Shown here: positions 1 through 6,100 of the stretch, piece by piece
Layout: the number at the start of each line of letters is the position of its first letter
Numbering within the stretch: position 1 is the first letter of the stretch
Source: Gammaproteobacteria bacterium
Lineage (GTDB): Bacteria; Pseudomonadota; Gammaproteobacteria; HK1
Length of the DNA stretch: 7,440 nt
Direction of reading: 5' to 3'
Assembly (NCBI GenBank): GCA_020444775.1
Contig: JAGRHX010000274.1
Location: 1 to 7,440, forward strand
Made by a program: the position numbers and the translations under genes
The notes under the pieces: generated by a model
Told to the model about the DNA's origin: nothing
Databases searched by the model: none
Seen by the model: only the letters and a program-made list of their open reading frames with translations

Positions 1-800
1 GGGACGAGTGGCTGCGCAAGTACGCACCGCCCGGCGCCGCCAACTATGACTTCTATCAGTCGCTGCCCGCGCTCGCCCAGGGGCACGTGGCGCAGCAGAT
101 CTTCTGGTACACGGCCTTCACCGCGAGGATGGTGGCGCCACGGCGAGAGGGCAACAACACCGTGGACGAGAGCGGTCTGCCACTGTGGCGGATGGCACCC
201 TCACCACATGGACCGTACTGGGAGCCGGGTATGAAGCTGGGCTATCAGGACGCCGGTGCCTGGACCTTGTTCGAATCGACACCGTTGAAGCGACGCAAGG
301 CGGCCTGGCTGTATGCCCAGTTCACCGTCAGCAAGACCGTATCGCTGCGCAAGACCCATGTCGGTCTGACCCCCATCCGGGACAGCGACATTCGCCATGA
401 TTCATTCACCCAGCGAGCACCGAGCCTGGGCGGGCTGGTCGAGTTCTATCGTTCTCCCGACCGGGTGCGTTGGAGTCCGACCGGTATCAACGTGCCGGAC
501 TACCCGCGCCTGGCACCGCTGTGGTGGCAGCAGATAGGCCAGGTGAATTCCGGAGTGCTCACCCCGCAGCAGGCCATGGACGGGCTGGCCGAGCGTATGG
601 ATGAGATGATGCGCTCGATGCAGTTTGCCGATGAGCGCTCGCGGCTGTATGGCGGCTGTGGGCCGCGTCTGAACGAGAAGATCGATCCGTCCATCTGGCT
701 GCATAGGCCCGGCGCGCCCAAAGCCATGCTCATCAACGAGAAGCCGCCTGGCCGTACCATCGAGTACGACGAGCTGGTCAAACGCTGGCAGTCGCACTAG
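1..800 (+). CDS. ABC transporter periplasmic solute-binding protein, C-terminal part (GlpV-like, glycerol/carbohydrate type)
   Basis: The reading frame is open from the left edge (first full codon at 3) to TAG at 798-800, giving 265 residues of a longer protein; the N-terminus and signal peptide lie outside the window. Binding proteins of this kind capture a substrate in the periplasm and deliver it to an ABC permease. Seen in the sequence: an aromatic-rich lobe (QQIFWYTAF, PYWEPG, DAGAWTLF), then LGGLVEFYRSP, a WSPTG-NVPDYPRLAPLWW stretch, and an INEKPPG...YDELVKRW tail. From memory of the family, this arrangement matches the GlpV group, the binding protein of the rhizobial-type glycerol ABC system of about 570 residues, rather than short sugar binders such as MalE. 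The fragment would then be a little under half of the protein. The actual ligand cannot be read from the sequence; polyols or other small carbohydrates are possible. The gene converges on the minus-strand operon at 837-2652, and its permease and ATPase genes would lie upstream, to the left. Confidence 0.82.
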   Translation, partial: DEWLRKYAPPGAANYDFYQSLPALAQGHVAQQIFWYTAFTARMVAPRREGNNTVDESGLPLWRMAPSPHGPYWEPGMKLGYQDAGAWTLFESTPLKRRKAAWLYAQFTVSKTVSLRKTHVGLTPIRDSDIRHDSFTQRAPSLGGLVEFYRSPDRVRWSPTGINVPDYPRLAPLWWQQIGQVNSGVLTPQQAMDGLAERMDEMMRSMQFADERSRLYGGCGPRLNEKIDPSIWLHRPGAPKAMLINEKPPGRTIEYDELVKRWQSH

Positions 801-836
801 GCGCGACAGGCGCCTCGTGGCATTGCCCGAACGGGC
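799..836. terminator. Pair of GC hairpins between convergent genes, possible bidirectional terminator
   Basis: Two inverted repeats fill the gap between two converging stop codons. The first is AGGCGC (799-804) with GCGCCT (810-815) around a 5-nt loop; it starts inside the TAG stop of the transporter gene. The second is GCCCG (825-829) with CGGGC (832-836); it abuts the stop of the minus-strand isomerase gene at 837-839, and its tight loop would probably open to a 4-bp stem. Neither is followed by a T-rich run on either strand, so these are not canonical intrinsic terminators. The position suggests termination or 3'-end protection, but this is inference. Confidence 0.35.
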
Positions 837-1607
837 TCAGCGCCGGTACGCCGACAACCAGCCCAGACCTGCGTCGGTCGATGCCCGTGGCTTGTACTCG
901 GCGCCGATATAGCCGTCGTAGCCCATCGCGTCGACCACGGCGAGCAATCGCTCGAAGCACAGCTCACCCTCGTCCGGCTCCTGTCGACTGGGGACCGCCG
1001 CGAACTGGATGTGACCGATCAAGGGCAGGTGCGACTCGATACGCTTGATGAGATCGCCCTGCATGATCTGCACGTGATAGCAGTCGAACATGATACGCAG
1101 GTTGTCCGCGCCCACCTCGCCGATGATTCCGGCGGCTTGCTCGACCTCGCGTAGGAAATAGCCCGGCGCATCGCGATGATTGAGCGGCTCGATGAGAATA
1201 CCTACGCCGACGGCAGCGGCACGTTCCGCGGCGTAGCGCAGATTCTGCACGTAGATCTTGCGGGCGGCGAGCGGGTCGTCGGGCTTGCCGGCCATGACAT
1301 GCACGTTGCGGGTACCGGTGGCGGCTGCATAGTCGACCGCCTGATCGATGGCTGCGCGTGCCTCCTGCTCGCGGCCCGGCATCGCGGCGAGGCCGTTGTC
1401 GCCGGCCTGCGTATCACCGCGCACGGTGTTGAGTCCGACCATCGGCAGACCCGTCTCGGCAAGGACCAGGGTCAGCGCTTGTTCGGGGATCTCGTAGGGC
1501 CAATGGCACTCGACCGCATCGAAGCCGGCGCGGGCGGCGGCGCGTACCGCTTCGGTCAGTGCCAGCTCGGTCCAGAGGAAGCCGAGGTTCGCCGAGAATC
1601 TGAGCAT
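837..1607 (-). CDS. Hydroxypyruvate isomerase / 2-oxo-tetronate isomerase family protein (Hyi/OtnI)
   Basis: This is a 256-residue cytoplasmic TIM-barrel sugar isomerase of the AP-endonuclease-2-like superfamily, which interconverts 2-oxo and 3-oxo sugar acids. Hallmarks seen: FSANLGFLWTE at the N-terminus, PGRE at 77-80, HVMAGK at 103-108, an IEPLNHRDAPGYF block with E140, FDCYHVQIMQGDL with D175 and H178, GHIQFA (H199, Q201), and GAEYKP with E237. E140 and E237 fit the two catalytic glutamates known in E. coli Hyi. I chose the ATG at 1605-1607 because it gives the usual family length and begins exactly at the conserved MLRFSAN. The frame stays open to a GTG at 1683-1685 (282 residues), but those 26 extra residues lack family character and run into a tandem repeat. 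No strong ribosome site precedes the ATG. The gene follows the LtnD-like dehydrogenase by 115 bp on the same strand. That pairing favours the OtnI role, isomerising 2-oxo-tetronate to 3-oxo-tetronate, over the glyoxylate-pathway Hyi role. Sequence alone does not separate the two. Confidence 0.88.
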   Translation of the reverse strand: MLRFSANLGFLWTELALTEAVRAAARAGFDAVECHWPYEIPEQALTLVLAETGLPMVGLNTVRGDTQAGDNGLAAMPGREQEARAAIDQAVDYAAATGTRNVHVMAGKPDDPLAARKIYVQNLRYAAERAAAVGVGILIEPLNHRDAPGYFLREVEQAAGIIGEVGADNLRIMFDCYHVQIMQGDLIKRIESHLPLIGHIQFAAVPSRQEPDEGELCFERLLAVVDAMGYDGYIGAEYKPRASTDAGLGWLSAYRR

Positions 1608-1671
1608 GTCTGCGGTATCCGTGATGTTCGAGGTTGGGGCCAGGCCGGCCGACAGCGCGACGACCGCGGCC

Positions 1672-1731
1672 GGGGGATGACTCACCGGGAGACGACTCGC
1701 CGGGGGATCGGTAGCCGGGGAATCAGTCGCC
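1672..1731. repeat. Four degenerate 15-bp tandem repeats at the operon junction
   Basis: Four consecutive 15-bp units read on the plus strand: GGGGGATGACTCACC (1672-1686), GGGAGACGACTCGCC (1687-1701), GGGGGATCGGTAGCC (1702-1716) and GGGGAATCAGTCGCC (1717-1731). The rough consensus is GGGGGATSACTCGCC. The array lies in the spacer between the dehydrogenase and isomerase genes, and its last unit extends into the dehydrogenase stop codon and final codons (1723-1731). A fifth, strongly decayed unit may continue into the coding end at 1732-1746. It looks like a small slippage-derived minisatellite. Any effect on spacing or translation of the downstream isomerase gene is speculative. Confidence 0.7.
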
Positions 1732-2652
1732 GGGCAACTTCAGGCCGGCGTTGCGCGCGTAGATCTTGGCGACCGCGGCGTCGTCCTCCCGGCCGAAGCC
1801 GGCACCGCTGGCGGCCACGAACTGCTGTAGCGCGGCGGCGGTGAGTGGCGCCGAGAAGCGCGCCCGGTGGGCGACGTCGAGGACGATGTCGAGGTCCTTG
1901 ACGAAGATGTCGACCGCGGAGTGCGCAGTATAGTCACCGGCGACGATGTGTGGCACTCGATTGCCGAACATCCAGGACGCGCCCGCGCATTCGGAGATCA
2001 CCTCGAGCGTGGTCGCCGGATCGATGCCCTGGGTCATGCCAAAGGTCACGGCCTCGGCGGCAGCCGCGATGTGCACGCCGGCGAGCAGCTGATTGACGAC
2101 CTTCAGCGCCGAGCCGCGGCCGGCCTCGTCGCCGAGCCTGAAGACCTTCTCGGCCATTGCGTCGAGCACGGGCGCGGCGCGCTCGAAGGCTGCCGCGGAG
2201 CCTGAGGCCATGACCGTGAGTCGTCCCTCGCCGGCACGTGCCGAGCCGCCCGAGATCGGTGCATCCAGATACTCGATTCCCGATTGCGCCAGCCGCGCGG
2301 CGGTGGCGCGGGCGAACTCGGGCGGCACCGTGGCACAGGAGACGAACACGCTGCCCGGCTGCATGTGCGCTGCCAGGCCATCGTCGCCGAACAGCACGCT
2401 GTCGGTCTGCTGCGCGTTGACCACCACGCAGACCACCGCCGCAGCCTGCGTCGCTGCCTGCGGGCGTGGCAGATCCGTCCCGCCCTCGGCGCGAAAGGCA
2501 TCCTGCAGCTCGTCACTGACGTCGTAACCCGCGACCTTCAGGCCCGCACGCAGCATCGAACGGGCGATGCCGCCGCCCATGGAACCCAGGCCGATGACCA
2601 TGCAGATATCGGCTCGATGGCCGTTGCGGCCACTCGCGGCAGGTTCGTTCAT
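1723..2652 (-). CDS. ltnD: L-threonate / tetronate dehydrogenase, NAD-dependent (LtnD-like, 3-hydroxyisobutyrate dehydrogenase superfamily)
   Basis: This is a 309-residue beta-hydroxyacid dehydrogenase predicted to oxidise a tetronate such as L-threonate at C2 with NAD+, the first step of four-carbon acid sugar catabolism. Seen: the Rossmann motif GLGSMG at 21-26, a DAPISGG substrate loop at 130-136, the catalytic lysine K184 with N187 in LKVVNQLLAGVH, and KDLDIVLD at 252-259. The stretches NQLLAGVHIAAAAEA, ASWMFGNRVPHI, DYT-HSAVDIFVKDL and GREDDAAVAKI match my memory of the LtnD subgroup better than GarR or MmsB. The start is the ATG at 2650-2652: on the minus strand GAGGA (2658-2662) lies 5 nt before it, and the alternative GTG at 2664 would overlap that ribosome site. 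It is the first gene of a minus-strand pair with the Hyi/OtnI-family isomerase. Its promoter must lie in the intergenic region to the right. The kinase and aldolase that complete the usual pathway are not visible here. Confidence 0.87.
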   Translation of the reverse strand: MNEPAASGRNGHRADICMVIGLGSMGGGIARSMLRAGLKVAGYDVSDELQDAFRAEGGTDLPRPQAATQAAAVVCVVVNAQQTDSVLFGDDGLAAHMQPGSVFVSCATVPPEFARATAARLAQSGIEYLDAPISGGSARAGEGRLTVMASGSAAAFERAAPVLDAMAEKVFRLGDEAGRGSALKVVNQLLAGVHIAAAAEAVTFGMTQGIDPATTLEVISECAGASWMFGNRVPHIVAGDYTAHSAVDIFVKDLDIVLDVAHRARFSAPLTAAALQQFVAASGAGFGREDDAAVAKIYARNAGLKLPGD

Positions 2653-2657
2653 GATCG

Positions 2658-2662
2658 TCCTC
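2658..2662 (-). promoter_or_regulatory. Shine-Dalgarno site of the ltnD-like gene
   Basis: On the minus strand GAGGA is followed by 5 nt (CGATC) and then ATG at 2652. This decides the start of the dehydrogenase against the in-frame GTG four codons upstream, which overlaps the site. Confidence 0.7.
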
Positions 2663-2841
2663 ACGATGATTCAAGTGGTGGATCGGATGATGGCGTTGGG
2701 CCCCCGGGCGCAGCGGTACCGGGTCTGAGCATACCCCGTGAGGCCTGATGCACTCACCGCCAGCCGGGCTTCCCGACCTGGCGAGCTCCCGGCACCTGGT
2801 GGCCGACCGATGGCAAGTGTCGCGGCCGGCGTGCGCCGATG

Positions 2842-2857
2842 TGTGATCTGATTCACG
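2842..2857. promoter_or_regulatory. CRP/FNR-family-like operator
   Basis: TGTGATCTGATTCACG has the TGTGA-N6-TCACx architecture of a CRP site, with 9 of the 10 conserved half-site bases matching TGTGA...TCACA; it reads similarly on both strands. It lies about 190 bp from the ltnD-like start and 217 bp from the giant-gene start, so it could act on either promoter. A catabolic operon for acid sugars would be a plausible target. No promoter is defined beside it, and one short match can arise by chance, so this stays a candidate. Confidence 0.4.
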
Positions 2858-2939
2858 CGATAGGGGTGCACCACGTCACAGTTCCACTATTCCATCATCC
2901 CCGGCCGCATCCGGTCGACCGGCCGTCACGTCTGCCCGA

Positions 2940-3014
2940 TGGAGCGCCGCGCCCACATGGGAGGACGACGCTTGGCAAGTCAGGTGGGGTGGTGACAGGC
3001 CACCCGGCGCTCCA
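2940..3014 (+). promoter_or_regulatory. Long-range inverted repeat enclosing small hairpins, candidate structured leader
   Basis: TGGAGCGCCG at 2940-2949 is perfectly complementary to CGGCGCTCCA at 3005-3014. Between the arms lie CCCA/TGGG (2952-2955 with 2958-2961), CTT/AAG (2971-2973 with 2977-2979) and a 6-bp stem GGGTGG (2987-2992) with CCACCC (3000-3005) around a 7-nt loop; the last stem touches the closing arm. Read on the plus strand this could fold into a closed multi-branched structure ending about 60 nt before the start of the giant gene. It resembles no riboswitch or leader family that I recognise. At this GC content part of the pairing may be fortuitous. Confidence 0.35.
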
Positions 3015-3060
3015 CGCGGTGCAAGCCGTTTGCGAATCTGGCTGGTCGAGCGCATCACGC

Positions 3061-3065
3061 GAGGA
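3061..3065 (+). promoter_or_regulatory. Shine-Dalgarno site of the giant secreted protein gene
   Basis: GAGGA is followed by 8 nt and then the ATG at 3074. This supports that start over the next in-frame ATG at 3086. A closer ATG at 3069 is out of frame and reads ATG-CGA-TGA. Confidence 0.65.
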
Positions 3066-3073
3066 ACGATGCG

Positions 3074-3178
3074 ATGAAGGACCGTATGCGAAGCGTAAGT
3101 GGACGACGCCGGTTTCGGCATGCCTTGACGGCATGGCTGACGACCGCGGCGTACCTGGTCACGCCGCAGGTCGGCGCG
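3074..3178 (+). other. Predicted Sec signal peptide of the giant protein
   Basis: Residues 1-35 show a strongly basic n-region (KDRMR...GRRRFRH), a hydrophobic core (ALTAWLTTAAYLVTP) and a small-residue cleavage motif VGA followed by LG, so cleavage is expected after A35. RRRF in the n-region is not a good twin-arginine motif because there is no S/T-RR-x-F-L-K pattern, so the Sec route is more likely. No lipobox cysteine is present. Confidence 0.7.
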
Positions 3179-6100
3179 CTGGGCCTGTTGCAGGAGGGCC
3201 TGTTGCGCGACACACGCTCGATGGCCGAGCCGTTGCTGTCGGAGAGCTACGCCGCACAGACCCGGGTGACGACGAGCAAGGCCGATCTGGCCGATAGCCT
3301 GACCGATGTCGTACTCACACCGGCGGGGTCGGTCGACGATGACGGGCCGGACGTCGAAGCGGTGGCCACGCTCGAGCTCGAGCTCGAGCGCCGGGTGTAC
3401 GCACCCGGCGAACGTGTCGGCTACACGATCAGGGCCTTCGACAACCACGGCAATCCCGTGCCCGAGCCAGGGGCCACGCTGGTGCCGGACAATCCCGTTG
3501 CCTTCGATCGCCCAATTGGCTCTGATCCCCCAGTTGCCTTAGATTCCAATGAGGCGGGCGCGTTGATTGCGCTGCTGCCGGGGATCCACACGCTGCGTGC
3601 CGTGGCGGGCGGGTTGGTCAGCGAGGCCGTGCACGTGCACGTCGTCGATCCCACTGACAAGGTGCTGGACACGGTATCCGGTCAGGTGGTGTTCCCGGCC
3701 GCATTCGACCCGGTCAACACGGTTGTGCGAGGACCGAGCGGGCGCATCCGTGCGTTGCGCGCTGATTTCAGCTTCGAGATCGAGCGCAAGCGCTACCGCA
3801 ATCAGCTGGTCAGCGTGCTCGACGCCGTGAGCGGCGAGACGCTGCTGATGGCGATCGTTCCAGGCTCGGTGGACGGTGAGCCGGATCGAGCCCTGACCGT
3901 GGATGTGCAGAGCACTGCCGAAGCCCTGGCCTTCTTCTCCCCACAGACGTTGAGCGCCGAGCCCGCTGCCTTTCGGGCCTTCAGGTCCGGGGTCGAACAG
4001 TCCGGCGCGCTGTTACCGGTCGCCGCCGAGATCGAACGCCAATGGATGGAGCAGCGTAGCTGGATCGGTCAGCGCGTGGCGCTCGAGCAACCCCTGGCGC
4101 TGGCATTGGACGGGATTCGGAGCGTGCTGGGTGGCCCGCGGGACGGCGCGGATCCCGCCGACCCGTCGGATGTGCTGCACGCTCAGGCGCTTACCCCGGC
4201 CACCGAGGAGATGAACGGTTGCACCAGGCTCGTGGCGCATCCGGGTGACTTCCGGCCGGGTGGCCGCCCAGCACTGGTCGACGGCATGACCACCATCGCC
4301 ACCCCGACGGCGCCGTCCACGGCAACCGTGCAGTTCACGAACTATCGCAAGCGGCGGTTATCGTTGTATGTCGAAGAGGTGCCGGCGGATGGCACACGGC
4401 CGGACGATGTGCAGGATCGGGCCGAGCTGATCCACGTCGGCAGTCGCACCGCCTTCGCGAGCGTCGGCAAGTCACTCAGCGGCGGCCTCGGTGAGTTCTT
4501 CTCGCCGTCCTGCGTGCAATTCGATCTGGACTTTGGCAGTGCGGCCAGCGATACCCGTTATCGTCTGTTCGCCTATGGACCGGGTCTGGGCTCGAACGTC
4601 GCCGATGAATACAAGGACGACACACTGCGATTCTTGCAGCGCTCCGCGGATCCGTGGGCGCGCACCTTCGCCTTCGACGTCGTCGCCAATACCGTGTCCG
4701 TGGTTTCGACGATCGACAAGGAGATCATCAGCGAGCCGGTAATCCAGGTCTTCAACAGGCTCAGCTATGCCTTGCACTCGGGTGAGCTGAGCGATGCCTT
4801 CCGGCGTGCCTATGAGTCGAACAACGGCTGGGGCGACTTTGCCGGGCTGGTCGAGGATCTGGCCATCAACATCATGCTCGATCTGCTCAAGACTGTGCCC
4901 GTCACCGTCGCCAAGGGGATCGCAACCGAGGTCGCCGAGAAGAGCACCATCGTGCTCGATGTCTACGCGATGCTCGTCTCGACGTTGGAGATCCTGGAAG
5001 CCACGGGCGACTTCTTTGCGAGCGAGGCGGTGTCGATGATCGATGTGGTCGACGAGTATGCGACCATCCTGCCCGAGCGCGACGGTATCGAAGATGCGCC
5101 GGTGCAGTGTCGATTCGAGAAGCCGCTCAAGATCGTCGGCGGTCATGGGCCCTACGAATGGGTCCTGGGAGACGGAGCCCCGGATGGGCTTCGGTTGGAG
5201 TTGCTGCCCGATCCCGAGGGACGTCTGGCGAAGCTGGTCGTGGACCGCTTTCCCGCGCCGGTGGGTGAAGTCCATAGCTTCTGGGTGCGCGCGTTCAAGC
5301 CCGCCACCGAGCACGAGGAACGTTTCGAGGTCGCGAACCAGGTCTATAGCCTGAAGGCAGTGCCGGCAGCGCCGAATGTGGTATCGATCCGCTTCGAGAA
5401 TGACAGCGCCAGGGTCGAGCCGGGCGGCAGCCTGGATCTGGAGGTGGTCGCCTCGCATTGTGGTGGTGCGGACGAGATCGTGGCCGGCAGCCTGTATGGG
5501 TCGCCGATTGCGGCGAGCAAGGTCAGCGTCGACAAGGTGCTGGACCCGGTCAGCCGTTTGCTGAAGGCCACGTTGACCGTGCCGGTGCCGTACGAGGACA
5601 CCCCGAGCAATCCGCTACGTGAGTGGTTCACCGTGGTCGTCAAGGACGTGGATGGTGGCACCGGCACGCGCAACGCTATCGTCGACGTGACCAATCTTGC
5701 GCCGGCCAAGGTCGAAGCCGTGTACGAGTCCGGTTCGTCCATCGAGGTCTACCCCGGCGGCCGCTTCAGCCTGAAGGTGGATGTCACCGACGAGAACTAC
5801 GACGGCGAGCCGGAGGTGAGCGCGGCAGCGGTGACCGCGTCCAGACTCATCGGCCGGCTCGACGTGACCCCGATGCTGAGCGATCAGTTCGAATTCGTGC
5901 GGGTCGAGAGCAAGCCCGCCCGCGGCTTGCAGCGCTTTCAGTCGAAATCGAGATTGACCCTCGACGCGGTGCACCCGGACAACGATGGCACCAAAGCTGG
6001 CAAGGACGTCGGCGACCGGCCGGCGCTGATCGCGATCAAGGTCGAGGACGACGACGGCAACGTCGAGCCCGGTTCAAGGCTCGCCTTCCCATCCAGTGGC

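Larger units (their letters stand above)
2653..3073. other. Divergent intergenic region, 421 bp
   Basis: I see no credible gene here. Reading frames crossing it (plus 2839-3297, minus 2876-3448) lack recognisable protein character and overlap the start of the giant gene. It must carry the promoters of the minus-strand ltnD-like operon and the plus-strand giant gene. Notable elements: a CRP-like site at 2842-2857; a perfect 12-bp palindrome CCGGTCGACCGG at 2911-2922, overlapping a CGGCCG (2902-2907) / CGGCCG (2920-2925) inverted repeat; and a 10-bp inverted repeat at 2940-3014 with small hairpins inside. No convincing -35/-10 pair was found for either direction. A TATGCT on the minus strand, at about 2727-2732, is at best a weak -10 without a good -35. 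Confidence 0.6.

Noticed and set aside
1608..1685. Extended N-terminus of the isomerase from GTG 1685
   Set aside because: The extra 26 residues run into tandem-repeat DNA and are not typical of Hyi/OtnI proteins, whose usual length is reached from the ATG at 1607.
1176..1844. Plus-strand frame of 222 codons opposite the isomerase and dehydrogenase genes
   Set aside because: It is a shadow: the minus strand encodes strongly conserved isomerase and dehydrogenase motifs across the same span, and the C-terminal part is simply Arg-rich.
2911..2922. Palindrome CCGGTCGACCGG as a specific operator
   Set aside because: Perfect, but made of common GC words and matching no operator I know. It is recorded in the intergenic entry only.
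2839..3297. Plus-strand frame of 152 codons starting in the intergenic region
   Set aside because: His/Pro/Arg-rich without motifs, and it overlaps the giant gene in another frame; the CRP-like site covers its start.
2876..3448. Minus-strand frame of 190 codons across the intergenic region and the start of the giant gene
   Set aside because: No ribosome site or domain was seen. It overlaps the signal-peptide coding region and contains low-complexity Arg/Gln stretches.
4472..5458. Minus-strand frame of 328 codons opposite the giant gene
   Set aside because: Composition and the absence of motifs mark it as a shadow of the plus-strand frame, which carries the signal peptide, ribosome site and domain signatures.
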